The position numbers and the translations under genes were made by a program. A model generated the notes under the pieces. The model saw only the letters and a list, made by a program, of their open reading frames with translations. It was not told the origin of the DNA and ran no database searches. DNA of 64,000 nucleotides from an uncultured Prevotellaceae bacterium (GTDB lineage: Bacteria > Bacteroidota > Bacteroidia > Bacteroidales > Bacteroidaceae): contig CACZGH010000004.1 in the NCBI GenBank assembly GCA_902780635.1, positions 177,632 to 241,631 of the forward strand. The letters are read 5' to 3'. Shown here one piece after another: positions 8,369-17,708 of the stretch. Numbering within the stretch: the stretch's first letter is position 1; every line of letters starts with the position of its first letter.

Positions 8369-8416
8369 AGCTGTATAGTTTTTATTGTTAATACTCTTTG
8401 TTATTGTTTCACGATG

Positions 8417-8447
8417 CAAAATTGCAAAGAAAATATAGCACTTCAAA
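8417..8447 (-). promoter_or_regulatory. Promoter of the Gly/Ser-rich protein gene
   Basis: The minus strand reads TTTG (8447-8444), 19 nt, then CAATTTTG (8424-8417). The -33 box is exact and the -7 box has one mismatch. It lies 49 bp before the ATG at 8368. The rest of the 275-bp gap to 8643 holds only simple direct repeats (GATG-rich), plus a weak TATTCTTG -7-like site at about 8622 for the Wzi gene. Confidence 0.55.
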
Positions 8448-8643
8448 AGGATTTTCCCTAAACAGGGAGGGGAATTTCCCTATTGTGAGGTTTGGGGGTT
8501 CGGGCGTCATTTCTTTTGGGGGAGTGATTCTTTTTTCTCGTTATTACGAGATGGTGGGATGACTAGATGACGAGACCATGAGATGGCGTGATAACGAAAC
8601 TGTTTTTTTATAATAAAAGAAGTATTCTTGCGTTATAATAATA

Positions 8644-10215
8644 ATGAAAAAGCATTTTTTGTCATATATGCTCTTTTGCTGCACGTTGGGCAGTTTTGCG
8701 CAGCATGTGGAGGAAAAGCCTGGCCCCCTCGACTTAATGCAAGGTTTGGAGTACCGGGTGGAGGCCCAGGGCTCATTGGCCAGTGGGAAGACCCCGCTAT
8801 GGCTGAATGCCAACAAGCACGGCCTCTCTTCCTTGGAGGAGACCAATGGTTATCTGCGCGCTTCCGCCATCCGTCCTATGAACACTGACACCCTGCGACG
8901 CTGGGGGGTGGGCTATGGGTTGGATGTGGCTGTGCCTTTCCATTACACTAGCCATGTGGTGGTGCAGCAAGCCTTTGCTGAGTTGAAATGGTTGCACGGC
9001 GCCCTGTCGGTGGGCAGTAAGGAATATCCCATGGAGATGAAAAACCAGACCCTCAGTTCTGGCGGACAGGCCCTCGGTATTAACGCACGGCCAGTTCCTC
9101 AGGTGCGAATCGCCTTTCATGACTATGCTCCTGTGCCTCTAACCAAAGGATGGGTGCATCTGAAAGGACATATCGCCTATGGCATGATGACCGACGAGAA
9201 CTGGCAGCACGACTTCACCCAGAAACAGCATCAGTATACCGACGGACTGCTCTACCACAGCAAGGCGGGCTTCATCAAAATAGGCAAGGAAGAGTGTTTC
9301 TTCCCATTGTCTATGGAGATGGGTCTGGAGATGGCCACCATCTTTGGCGGCACTTCCTATCAGCCGATGAACGACGGAACCATGCGTGAAATTCGTTCCA
9401 AGAGAGGGTTCCTCTCTTTCTGGCATGCTTTCAAACCTGACGGAGGTGACGTGGAAGAAAACCTTTATACCAATGCCGAGGGCGACTTGTTGGGCAGTTG
9501 GATGGCCCGTGTCAATTACGATGCTGACACCTGGCGTCTCGGTATCTATGCCGACAAATTCTTTGAAGACCATTCATCGATGTTCCAGCTCGACTTCGAC
9601 GGCAAAGGTGAGGGTGAGGAATGGCAGGTGAGTAAGAAGCGGCGATATATACTCTATGACTTCAAGGATATGCTTTTGGGTGCAGAGCTGACCTTCAAAT
9701 ACAGCAGCAAGATACGGCATCTGCTGCTTGAGTATATCTACACCAAATATCAGAGTGGCCCCATCTACCACGACCATACCCCTCATCTCAGCGACCACAT
9801 CGGCGGCAAGGACGACTACTACAACCATTACTTATTCTCCGGCTGGCAGCATTGGGGACAAGTGATAGGCAACCCGCTCTACCGTTCGCCTATCTATAAC
9901 GATGACGGGACGCTAAAGATCCAAGACAACCGTTTCCGCGCCCTGCATTTCGGCATGGACGGCACTTTAAGGGATGTGGACTACCGGCTGCTGGCCACTT
10001 TCCAGGATGGAGTGGGCACCTACGACAACCCATATCCCAAAAAGCGCACCAACATAAGCGTGCTGGCTGAATGCGCCTATCAGATATCCCATGGTACACT
10101 GAAAGGCTGGCAAATAAAAGGAGCATATGGGATGGATCTAGGCTCTCTCTTGGGCCATAACTATGGTGCTCAGTTGACCGTCACCAAGCGGGGACTATTT
10201 AAAAACAAGAAATGA
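8644..10215 (+). CDS. Wzi-family capsule assembly outer-membrane protein
   Basis: A 523-aa protein with a signal peptide (MKKHFLSYMLFCCTLGSFAQ) followed by an outer-membrane-barrel sequence of alternating aromatic and polar strands. Features such as GKTPLWLNANKHGLSS and LSVGSKEYPMEMKNQTLSSGG agree with the Bacteroidetes Caps_assemb_Wzi family, which resembles E. coli Wzi, the barrel that helps hold or organise capsule at the cell surface. It is the first gene of a plus-strand run of polysaccharide genes and overlaps the next gene by 4 bp (ATGA), so it is translationally coupled. Placement at the head of glycosyltransferase genes supports the call. Confidence 0.82.
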   Translation: MKKHFLSYMLFCCTLGSFAQHVEEKPGPLDLMQGLEYRVEAQGSLASGKTPLWLNANKHGLSSLEETNGYLRASAIRPMNTDTLRRWGVGYGLDVAVPFHYTSHVVVQQAFAELKWLHGALSVGSKEYPMEMKNQTLSSGGQALGINARPVPQVRIAFHDYAPVPLTKGWVHLKGHIAYGMMTDENWQHDFTQKQHQYTDGLLYHSKAGFIKIGKEECFFPLSMEMGLEMATIFGGTSYQPMNDGTMREIRSKRGFLSFWHAFKPDGGDVEENLYTNAEGDLLGSWMARVNYDADTWRLGIYADKFFEDHSSMFQLDFDGKGEGEEWQVSKKRRYILYDFKDMLLGAELTFKYSSKIRHLLLEYIYTKYQSGPIYHDHTPHLSDHIGGKDDYYNHYLFSGWQHWGQVIGNPLYRSPIYNDDGTLKIQDNRFRALHFGMDGTLRDVDYRLLATFQDGVGTYDNPYPKKRTNISVLAECAYQISHGTLKGWQIKGAYGMDLGSLLGHNYGAQLTVTKRGLFKNKK

Positions 10216-10667
10216 ACATGAGAAAGATACTACTACTCATATCCATCATGATGACCTTAGGATGGCTCTGCTCCTGCGAGATAGAGACCTCTTCCAAAGG
10301 CAATCTATACGGCTTTTGGCATCTGGTCAGTATAGACAGCCTATCTAATGAGACACCGGAAGGCAATATCGACATGAGTGAGAAGCTGATTTTCTGGGCT
10401 GTACAGGTGCACTTGGTGGAACTGATGGACCAGACTCTGGAGCGCTCGCCTATCGTTTGTCGTTTTGATCGTGAGGGAGATTCCCTCTTCTTCGACACGC
10501 CCTATTATCTGGACAGGGCTAAAGGCGACTCTCTCGTGGTAGATGTAGAACGAATGAACTATTATGGTCTCAATGCCATGAAGCCCCGTATGTTGATAGA
10601 ATCCCTCTCCAGCAACAAAATGGTCATCAAGACTGCTGTGGCGAGACTCAAATTCCGTAAAATGTAA
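10212..10667 (+). CDS. Small lipocalin-like lipoprotein
   Basis: A 151-aa protein that overlaps the Wzi stop by ATGA. The N-terminus is a lipoprotein signal (LLLISIMMTLGWLCSCEIE, lipid Cys near 23). The mature part begins GNLYGFWHLVSIDS, the pattern of Bacteroidetes lipocalin-like domains (G-x-W start strand, beta-rich, about 120 residues). It probably sits in the outer membrane facing the periplasm. Coupling to Wzi suggests a shared role in surface polysaccharide assembly, but this is inference. A second in-frame ATG at 10218 is an alternative start. Confidence 0.6.
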   Translation: MNMRKILLLISIMMTLGWLCSCEIETSSKGNLYGFWHLVSIDSLSNETPEGNIDMSEKLIFWAVQVHLVELMDQTLERSPIVCRFDREGDSLFFDTPYYLDRAKGDSLVVDVERMNYYGLNAMKPRMLIESLSSNKMVIKTAVARLKFRKM

Positions 10668-10671
10668 ACTA

Positions 10672-10725
10672 TTTTTAATTTTTCATCTTTCATCTTTCAT
10701 CTTTAATTTTTAATTTTTCATTTCC
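10672..10725. repeat. AT-rich simple repeat between operon genes
   Basis: Runs of TTTTTAATTTTTCATC and CTTTCAT repeat several times, filling the gap between the lipocalin-like gene and the next glycosyltransferase. A short copy in the opposite orientation (GATGAAAGATTAAAAATGG) lies at about 11924-11945. Such simple repeats are common between Bacteroidetes genes. Confidence 0.7.
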
Positions 10726-10727
10726 AT

Positions 10728-11855
10728 ATGCCCAGTTTGTTCATGGTAGTCAACGAAGACAGATTTTTCCTTTCTCATCGGAAGGAAATAGCGGTGCGTG
10801 CCCAAAAGGAGGGTTATGATGTGCTGATTGTCTGCAAGGACACCGGGCAGCGTCAAGACGTGGAGGCTCTGGGACTGAGGATGCTGGAGATGCCCATCAA
10901 CCCCACGGGGTCGAATATCCGTGAAGAACTGAAGACGTTTTGGTTTCTCTATCGGCTCTATAAGAAAAGAAAGCCAGACCTTGTGCACCATGTGGGACTA
11001 AAGAACATCCTATGGGGTGGACTTGCAGCCCGTCTGGCAAAAGTGCATGGTGTGGTGAATGCGGTCAGCGGACTTGGTGTGCTCTTCTCAGGAGAGAAAC
11101 CAGGCTTAAGGACCAGGGTGGTGATGAGTCTGATGAAATACTCCAATCATCGTGACAATATCAGTGTGATCTTTCAGAATTATGAAGACATGGACCTTTT
11201 CGTGCGCCACCACATCGTGTCAAGGAAGCATAGTGCCTATATCAAAGGCTCAGGAGTGGATCTGGCGGAATTTGCCTATACACCCGAGCCGGAGGGCGAG
11301 GAGGTGCGTGTCATCTTCACTGCACGTATGGTGAAGGAGAAAGGTATAGAAGTGCTGATAGAGGCAGCTGAGATGCTGCGTAGTGAGATGGAGGGACGTG
11401 TGAAATTCTGGCTTTGTGGTGGCTTGAGCAACAACCCCAAAGCCATCAAACGAGAAGAACTGGAGCGGCTCTGCGATGGGAAGTACATCGAGTGGCTAGG
11501 TCATCGGAAAGACGTGAGAGACCTGCTTGCGCAGTCGCATATCATGGCCTTCCCCAGCTATTACCGTGAGGGCCTTCCCCTGTCGCTGATCGAGGCCACT
11601 GCCATCGGTCGGCCGATTATCACAACCCGGTGGTATGGATGTAAAGACACTGTCGACGACGGGGTCAACGGCTTCCTCATCCCTGTGAAAGACAGCAGGA
11701 CTTTGGCCAACAAACTAAGGGTGCTGATCAATGACCGCCAGTTGCGCCTCGTCATGGGTATTAAGGGTCGTGAGAAAGCGGAGCGAGAGTTTTCTATAGA
11801 GAATGTGGTGCGCAAACACCTTGCCATCTACAACCATTTGTGTGAAAATAGATAA
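10728..11855 (+). CDS. Glycosyltransferase family 4, CapM-like
   Basis: A 375-aa GT-B fold enzyme. The N-terminal domain has DLVHHVGLKNILWGGLAARL and VNAVSGLGVLF, typical of the CapM-like GT4 group that acts on lipid-linked sugars. The C-terminal domain has ARMVKEKGIEVLIEAAEML and the E-x7-E donor-binding segment REGLPLSLIEATAIGRP (near residues 282-298). It transfers a sugar from a nucleotide donor during capsule repeat-unit assembly at the inner face of the cytoplasmic membrane. Donor and linkage cannot be predicted. It starts right after an AT-rich repeat and is followed by a 113-bp gap without a gene. Confidence 0.85.
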   Translation: MPSLFMVVNEDRFFLSHRKEIAVRAQKEGYDVLIVCKDTGQRQDVEALGLRMLEMPINPTGSNIREELKTFWFLYRLYKKRKPDLVHHVGLKNILWGGLAARLAKVHGVVNAVSGLGVLFSGEKPGLRTRVVMSLMKYSNHRDNISVIFQNYEDMDLFVRHHIVSRKHSAYIKGSGVDLAEFAYTPEPEGEEVRVIFTARMVKEKGIEVLIEAAEMLRSEMEGRVKFWLCGGLSNNPKAIKREELERLCDGKYIEWLGHRKDVRDLLAQSHIMAFPSYYREGLPLSLIEATAIGRPIITTRWYGCKDTVDDGVNGFLIPVKDSRTLANKLRVLINDRQLRLVMGIKGREKAEREFSIENVVRKHLAIYNHLCENR

Positions 11856-11968
11856 TTGTATCAAAAACAGCAGAAACCATACAATAATATAGGGTCAAAG
11901 AGAGTTATAATAATAGATGAATGATGAAAGATTAAAAATGGAAAATTAAACTCGTCAACTTAAAAACA

Positions 11969-13090
11969 ATGACCCATCATATTCTATTAACATTCGTGGC
12001 TTTTGTCGTCAGTGCGCTGTGTGGCTTCATGATGATACCGCAGATCATGAATTTTTGCAAGAGCAAAAATCTCTACGACATACCCAATGGGCGCAAGGTA
12101 CACAAGACTGCTGTGCCAAGGCTTGGTGGCATCAGTTTTATGCCCAGTATGCTTTTGGCATTTTTCCTGGCTGTATCGGTGATGGATCAGATCACAGGCA
12201 CCAATCAAGTGACGGTGAGCACCTGGACCTGTTGCTTCTTCATCAGTCTGCTTTTGATATATGGTGTGGGTATCATCGACGATTTGATAGGACTGGATGC
12301 CAAGACCAAGTTTGTTGTCCAAATCATAGCCGCCTCTTTGCTCCCTGCTTCAGGGTTATTTATCAACAACCTTTATGGATTCCTCGGCATTCATGAGATA
12401 CCTTTCTGGTTGGGCGCTCCGCTCACGGTCTTCATGATTGTCTTTATCGACAATGCCATCAACCTCATCGACGGCATCGACGGGCTGGCGGGTGGTCTTT
12501 CATTCCTCGCACTGAGCGGTTTCCTCTATTGTTTCATTAATGAGGGTATGTTCACCTATTCTATTCTGATATCAGGCTTGATGGGTGTGGTGCTTGCCTA
12601 TCTCTATTTCAATATCTGGGGCGACTCGTCCAAGAACCGCAAGATTTTCATGGGTGACTCCGGTAGTCTCACCCTTGGCTTTATCTTAGGCTTCCTCTTT
12701 GTGAAATATGCCATGTACAATCCGTGTGTGATGCCCTATCACAAAGATGGCCTGATGATCTCTCTCACGATGCTCACCGTGCCCATGTTCGACGTGGTGC
12801 GGGTGGTCATCATGCGTCTGCGTCATCGACGCCCGCTGTTTGAAGCCGACAAAAACCATATCCATCACAAACTGATGCGTGCCGGTTTCAGCCAGCACCA
12901 GGCTTTGGTCTGTATTCTGATTCTTGCTGTATCGTTCACCCTCATCAACACTCTCCTTACCATTATCTGCAATATGGGCATGACCTATACCATTCTGATA
13001 GACATCGTCATCTTCTTTGTCTTCAACTACATGGTCAACAAAGCCATCGTGCAGAACAATGGCCTTGCTTTTGTGGTGACGGAGAAATAG
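11969..13090 (+). CDS. WecA/MraY-family undecaprenyl-phosphate sugar-1-phosphate transferase
   Basis: A 373-aa polytopic membrane protein with about ten or eleven hydrophobic segments. Signatures in order: VHKTAVPRLGGISFMPS near residue 45, IIDDLIGLDAKTKF near 103, DNAINLIDGIDGLAGG near 155, and IFMGDSGSLTLGF near 228. These are the cytoplasmic Asp-rich loops of WecA/TagO/WbpL-type enzymes, which move GlcNAc-1-P or a related sugar phosphate onto undecaprenyl phosphate to start a glycan. The final loop HRRPLFEADKNHIHHKLMRAG is the HIHH region typical of this branch. A second, unrelated initiating transferase is encoded at 25850-26443. Confidence 0.9.
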   Translation: MTHHILLTFVAFVVSALCGFMMIPQIMNFCKSKNLYDIPNGRKVHKTAVPRLGGISFMPSMLLAFFLAVSVMDQITGTNQVTVSTWTCCFFISLLLIYGVGIIDDLIGLDAKTKFVVQIIAASLLPASGLFINNLYGFLGIHEIPFWLGAPLTVFMIVFIDNAINLIDGIDGLAGGLSFLALSGFLYCFINEGMFTYSILISGLMGVVLAYLYFNIWGDSSKNRKIFMGDSGSLTLGFILGFLFVKYAMYNPCVMPYHKDGLMISLTMLTVPMFDVVRVVIMRLRHRRPLFEADKNHIHHKLMRAGFSQHQALVCILILAVSFTLINTLLTIICNMGMTYTILIDIVIFFVFNYMVNKAIVQNNGLAFVVTEK

Positions 13091-13111
13091 ATAAAAAGAG
13101 CGTTATTGAGT

Positions 13112-14020
13112 ATGCAAACAGTCACTGTTTTGTTGTCCGTTTATAAGGGAACCAACTATTTGATTGAACTGTTGGATTCCATCCTGTCACAAGAAGGTGT
13201 CAAGGTTGATATTTTTATCAGGGATGATGGCTCTGACCAAGAAACAACATTCAAGATTCTTGAAGATTATTCGGGCAATACAAATATACATTGTTTATAC
13301 GAAAAGAATTTAGGCGCAGGCGCAAGTTTCGTAGAATTGTTGAGAATGGCACCTGAGAGTGAGTTTTATGCTTTTGCTGATCAGGATGATGTGTGGTTGC
13401 CTGGGAAGTTGAGAAAAGCGGTGGATACTCTTCAGAAAGTAGAAACACATGATGCACCGCTATTATATTTTTGCAATTATAATATCATTGATGGCAAGGG
13501 CTTAATCATACAGCATGGTCATGAGCGGCATTTAAAAATCACAAAACAGAATGCTCTTTTTGAGAGCTTTGCGCCTGGTTGCTCTATGGTCTTCAATAAA
13601 AATTTATTGGAATTAGTGAGAACTCACTTGCCAGACCAACCATTTATTCATGACAGATGGTTGTTTTTGTCAGCTTTATTTATGGGTCGTGTTTTTGTGG
13701 ATGACACACCTCTTCTGAATTATCGTTTACATGACAATAATGTCGTTGGTTGTTTGACAGAAAAAGAGAAGAAGAAATCTTTCAATAGATTATTGACACC
13801 ATCCTCATTCTCCTCTTCTGACTATGCAAAAATGTTGCTCTCACAATACAGTCAGTTGTTGTCAGACGATGACAAGGTGATCATATCACGCATGGCTGTT
13901 TATAAAGATCGTTTTTCCGCAAGATGCCACATAGCATTTTCTCCAGCTTATGCTCTTGCATACGGAGGTGTGTTGAGGAGAGTATATTGGATGTTGAGAA
14001 TCCTGCTTAAAAAAGTATAA
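13112..14020 (+). CDS. Glycosyltransferase family 2
   Basis: A 302-aa GT-A enzyme starting at the ATG at 13112 (a TTG six bases earlier is also open). The motifs are VTVLLSVYKGTNYLIELLDS, IFIRDDGSDQETTF (first Asp motif) and FYAFADQDDVWLPGKL, the rhamnosyltransferase-like GT2 pattern. It is predicted to add one sugar to the lipid-linked repeat unit. It lies 21 bp after the WecA-like gene and 2 bp before the next GT4 gene. This and the following genes look visibly richer in A+T than their upstream neighbours, as is usual for exchangeable capsule cassettes. Confidence 0.88.
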   Translation: MQTVTVLLSVYKGTNYLIELLDSILSQEGVKVDIFIRDDGSDQETTFKILEDYSGNTNIHCLYEKNLGAGASFVELLRMAPESEFYAFADQDDVWLPGKLRKAVDTLQKVETHDAPLLYFCNYNIIDGKGLIIQHGHERHLKITKQNALFESFAPGCSMVFNKNLLELVRTHLPDQPFIHDRWLFLSALFMGRVFVDDTPLLNYRLHDNNVVGCLTEKEKKKSFNRLLTPSSFSSSDYAKMLLSQYSQLLSDDDKVIISRMAVYKDRFSARCHIAFSPAYALAYGGVLRRVYWMLRILLKKV

Positions 14021-14022
14021 AA

Positions 14023-15171
14023 ATGAAAATACTATTAGTGACCAAACAGGTGCTGGATACCAGAGAATCTCTCGTATATTGTCCTTTCGCATTGTCTTCC
14101 ACTCTCAGAAGGTTTGAGATGATGGGCGAACTATATGTCTGTAGTTACAAATATGAGGGAAAGGCTTCTCAGCCAGTTGACACGAAAACTGACTTACATG
14201 AAGACCATGTGGCTTTTCTTGATAATGAGAGCAATCTAAAAACACGTTATTTTTCACGTCAGCATAACCAGCAGACAATAGAGACTTTTGTGAAGAAAGT
14301 TGATTTGGTGATTGGATATGTGCCAGCGACAGTGGGGGATTTGGCTTTGACAATAGCACATCGACACCATAAGCCATATATGTCTTTTTTGGTGGCATGT
14401 ATATGGGATGGCATGTGGCATCACCGTAGTTGGAAAGCCAAACTCATGGCTCCAGTGTTCTTTTTTGAAACGAGGAAAACCGTACTCTATTCTGACTATG
14501 TGTGGTATGTCACCGAAGAGTTTCTGCAAAGGAGATACCCGACTCATGGCGTCTCTTTGGGTTGTACAGACACCAATATAGATGTGTTGTCGGATGATAT
14601 TTTACAAAACAGATTGTCCAAGATTGACAGGATGGGGAAAAAAGTCAAATTGCTGACAGTCGGTCATCTGGATGTAGGTTTTAAAGGACAGCAGTTTGTC
14701 ATAAAGGCCATGTCTGAGATGATAAGAAATGGCATGGATGTGGAGTATTATCTGATAGGTGATGGCCATGGAGATTATCTGAAAAAGCTGGCAGAACGTA
14801 CCTGCATGAACGAACGTGTCTTTTTTCTTGGGCGTAAAACCAGAAAAGAGGTTTTGGCCTATATGGACGAAACAGATATATACATACAACCCAGTTTACA
14901 AGAAGGGCTTCCCCGCTCAGTGGCAGAAGCCATGAGCAGAGCAATGCCTGTGGTGGTCAGTCAAACAGGGGGGATGCCTGAAATGGTTGAACCTGCTTTC
15001 ATCACCCGGCGGAAAAACGTAAAGGATATAGTTGCTGTCCTGTCTTCTTTTGATCGTCAAACAATGAAAGAACAGGCGCGACGCAATTTTAGAAAGGCAT
15101 CTGATTATCAGCCATACATGATTGATTCTAAATTAAAGACATTTTTTAAGGAAATAGAAAATACTTTATGA
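14023..15171 (+). CDS. Glycosyltransferase family 4
   Basis: A 382-aa GT-B enzyme. The C-terminal donor domain is clear: KLLTVGHLDVGFKGQQF, VFFLGRKTRKEVLAYM, and DIYIQPSLQEGLPRSVAEAM with the E-x7-E glutamates, followed by PVVVSQTGGMPEMVE. The N-terminal acceptor domain is divergent (KILLVTKQVLDTRESLVYCP). It is probably a capsule repeat-unit transferase. It starts 2 bp after the GT2 stop and overlaps the DUF1919 gene by ATGA, so this is a tight translational unit. The sugar is not predictable. Confidence 0.85.
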   Translation: MKILLVTKQVLDTRESLVYCPFALSSTLRRFEMMGELYVCSYKYEGKASQPVDTKTDLHEDHVAFLDNESNLKTRYFSRQHNQQTIETFVKKVDLVIGYVPATVGDLALTIAHRHHKPYMSFLVACIWDGMWHHRSWKAKLMAPVFFFETRKTVLYSDYVWYVTEEFLQRRYPTHGVSLGCTDTNIDVLSDDILQNRLSKIDRMGKKVKLLTVGHLDVGFKGQQFVIKAMSEMIRNGMDVEYYLIGDGHGDYLKKLAERTCMNERVFFLGRKTRKEVLAYMDETDIYIQPSLQEGLPRSVAEAMSRAMPVVVSQTGGMPEMVEPAFITRRKNVKDIVAVLSSFDRQTMKEQARRNFRKASDYQPYMIDSKLKTFFKEIENTL

Positions 15172-15830
15172 GCATCTGGGATAAATTATATGTTAGATTA
15201 AGAGAGATGTCTAATCCGTATTTTGCCTCCCATAGACGGAAACAATTGTGTGACGAGTCTTTCACGATTATATCTAATAATTGTTGGGGGGGACATTGTT
15301 ATCGTTATTTCTCACTTCCCTACAACTCACCCACTGTAGGGCTATATTTTTACCCTGATGATTTTATCAAGTTTGTGCAACGTTTAAATCATTATATGTC
15401 AATGGAATTGAAGTTCATACAGCCCAGTATGTCAAAGTACTACCCTCTGTTGGTCGAAAAGGGTGAGACTGCAGTTCCCATTGGCTTGCTGGATGATGTG
15501 GAAATCGTTTTTTTGCATTATAAAACAGAACAAGAAGCCTTGGAAAAATGGAACAGGAGAAAAGCCAGAATGAATTGGGATCATTTATGCTTTAAATTCT
15601 CTGAGATGAATGGATGCCGCAATGAACATCTCCAGGCATTTGATGCCTTGCCTTATCCCGACAAATTTGTCTTTACGGTTCGGAGAAGACCTGACATCAA
15701 GTGCTCTGTCTATTATCGGGGGTATAGCAGGAAACACCAGATTATCAATGATACGACCTATTTTACACGTGGACTGGGCTTGATGGAATTTTTGAATGGG
15801 AAATTATGGGCCGAAACAAACTCTATATAA
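15168..15830 (+). CDS. DUF1919 family protein
   Basis: A 220-aa protein with the family signature SFTIISNNCWGGHCYRYFSL, then SPTVGLYFYPDDFIKFVQRL, a KYYPLLVEKGETAVPIG segment and an acidic/aromatic C-terminal half. DUF1919 proteins occur in exopolysaccharide clusters of Firmicutes and Bacteroidetes and are thought to modify or transfer groups to the glycan; no reaction has been settled that I can cite. It overlaps the GT4 stop by 4 bp. The cytoplasmic location is inferred from the absence of a signal peptide. Confidence 0.8.
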   Translation: MSIWDKLYVRLREMSNPYFASHRRKQLCDESFTIISNNCWGGHCYRYFSLPYNSPTVGLYFYPDDFIKFVQRLNHYMSMELKFIQPSMSKYYPLLVEKGETAVPIGLLDDVEIVFLHYKTEQEALEKWNRRKARMNWDHLCFKFSEMNGCRNEHLQAFDALPYPDKFVFTVRRRPDIKCSVYYRGYSRKHQIINDTTYFTRGLGLMEFLNGKLWAETNSI

Positions 15831-15877
15831 CACACCGCCTTCATCAAAAACAGTACAAATAGAAAACACGCTTAAAT

Positions 15878-17677
15878 ATGAAAAAGTTACTTTCCTCCCT
15901 TTTCTGTATGCTTGTCATCACGGTTTTTTCTTATGCTGGGACGATTATTGATGTGACAAATTTTGGAGCGCGACCTGACAGTGGACAAGATGCCATGACA
16001 GCAGTAAGAAAGGCCATCGCCGCATGTAAAGGCAAGTCAGACCCTGTACTCTTTTTCCCTAAGGGGCGTTATGACTTTTTCCCCAAGACATCTCCCATAG
16101 GCTTAGAAATAAAAGGTCTGAAGAATATTGTCGTAGAAGGCAACGGTAGCGAGATAGTTTATCACGGTACGATGAAAGTTGCTTTGATAGACAATTGTGA
16201 ACAAGTAACTATAAGAAATCTTTCTGTTGACTGGGATCGTCCTTTTCTTTCGCAAGGAGAGATTGTCAAAGTCTCGAGTAGTTATATTGACGTTCGTTTT
16301 GACAAACAACAATATCCGTATGTGATAGAAAAAAACAAACTGCTTTTTGTGGGAGAGAACTGGAAATATCCCGTTCTTACCTATTTTACCAACTTATATG
16401 AGAAAAAGAGCAGGGAGTTCATGTACAATACTTGGGATGCTCCATTGGGAGATATCTTTGAGAAAAAAGCGGTTGAGCGCAAAAAAGGTATCGTGAGGTT
16501 TTATGGCTCTGTACCCATGAAGCCAGCCAAAGGCTCTATTATAGCAATGCGTAGCATGAAAGACTATCTTTTTGGTTTTGACGTGGAGAACAGCAGGAAT
16601 GTGACGTTCCAGAATATTCGGGTCTATCATTGTATGAGCCATGCATTTTTTGGGAAACATACAGAGAACATTACTCTTGACAATGCCTTTGCTGAGGCTC
16701 GTAAAGAAAAAGGAAGGGTTTTCAGCTCAGCTTGTGATGCAGCTCATTTTATGAATTGTAAAGGATTGATTAAGGTAGTCAATTGTGCTCCTACAGGCAA
16801 TGGTGATGATTTCCTCAATGTGCATGGGCGATACTTTCAGATTTTAAGATTGGTGGATAAGAAGACAGTGGAGGTCAAGTCCACGGATGTTGAGATTCTC
16901 AAAGACGAGGATATGTGGATAGTGGACAAAAACACGATGAAGAGGGGGACGGTATTGCATGTGTCGTCTGTCACTTCCAATACAGGAAACAAAGACAATG
17001 CATCTTTCCGTGTAATTTTCGACAAAGCCATACCATCGACATTGAAGGTGGGTGATTGTCTTGAGAGCAAGACATGGACAGCAGCGGTGGAAGTGAGGAA
17101 TTGCAGAATGCTCAAGACCAATCGAGGCCATGGTGTGCTTGTCGCTACTCCCCAAAATGTGGTAATAGAGGATAATTATTTCAATACTGTGGGTGCAGCC
17201 ATCAAAATGGCTGGTGATATGTCTTTCTGGTTTGAATCTGGTTCCAATGGCAATGTGACCATACGCAATAATGTTTTCGAGAACTGTCTCACTTCCGGTC
17301 AGGCACCACGCAATGTCGGTAAATGGGGAAATGCGGTCATCACTATGATGCCTTCCCTGGAGCCCACCAACAGTCAGACCGCAACGTTTCATAACAATAT
17401 CATCATTGAGAATAACACGTTTAAGGTTTTTGATGCTCCTATCTTATATGCACGATCTGTGGGATCTATACGGTTTACGGGTAATCGTATTCAACAGACA
17501 TCGGCGTATCAGCCATATACATGGCAGCGAACAGCTTTTCTTCTTGATGGATGTAAAAATGTGAGTATAGAGGGCAACATCTGGGACGAAAAGTTTACTG
17601 CCCGTAAGGTGCAAGTGCAGCACATGAACGTTTCTGATGTGTCATGTTCTGATCAGAGATTTGGTATTCAGAGGTGA
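15878..17677 (+). CDS. Secreted right-handed beta-helix protein, GH110-like
   Basis: A 599-aa protein with a signal peptide (MKKLLSSLFCMLVITVFSYA) and repeated beta-helix rungs (for example LKNIVVEGNGSEIVYHG, VTIRNLSVDWDRPFLSQG, VTFQNIRVYHCMSHAFFG and VVIEDNYFNTVGAAI). The segments SVDWDRPFLSQG (near 116) and PTGNGDDFLNVHGRY (Asp310/Asp311) resemble GH110 alpha-1,3-galactosidases such as Bacteroides FragA/FragB, where paired Asp residues lie in the active site. Encoded last in a capsule operon, it may trim or cut the operon's own glycan in the periplasm or at the surface. Pectate-lyase-like and epimerase beta-helices are alternatives; GH110 membership is a motif judgement. Confidence 0.6.
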   Translation: MKKLLSSLFCMLVITVFSYAGTIIDVTNFGARPDSGQDAMTAVRKAIAACKGKSDPVLFFPKGRYDFFPKTSPIGLEIKGLKNIVVEGNGSEIVYHGTMKVALIDNCEQVTIRNLSVDWDRPFLSQGEIVKVSSSYIDVRFDKQQYPYVIEKNKLLFVGENWKYPVLTYFTNLYEKKSREFMYNTWDAPLGDIFEKKAVERKKGIVRFYGSVPMKPAKGSIIAMRSMKDYLFGFDVENSRNVTFQNIRVYHCMSHAFFGKHTENITLDNAFAEARKEKGRVFSSACDAAHFMNCKGLIKVVNCAPTGNGDDFLNVHGRYFQILRLVDKKTVEVKSTDVEILKDEDMWIVDKNTMKRGTVLHVSSVTSNTGNKDNASFRVIFDKAIPSTLKVGDCLESKTWTAAVEVRNCRMLKTNRGHGVLVATPQNVVIEDNYFNTVGAAIKMAGDMSFWFESGSNGNVTIRNNVFENCLTSGQAPRNVGKWGNAVITMMPSLEPTNSQTATFHNNIIIENNTFKVFDAPILYARSVGSIRFTGNRIQQTSAYQPYTWQRTAFLLDGCKNVSIEGNIWDEKFTARKVQVQHMNVSDVSCSDQRFGIQR

Positions 17678-17708
17678 TGATGAATCATCAAAAAACGTCT
17701 GAAAACAT

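Noticed and set aside
17675-17690. Small TGATGA/TCATCA hairpin between convergent genes
   Set aside because: Six-base AT-rich stem, too weak to support a terminator call.
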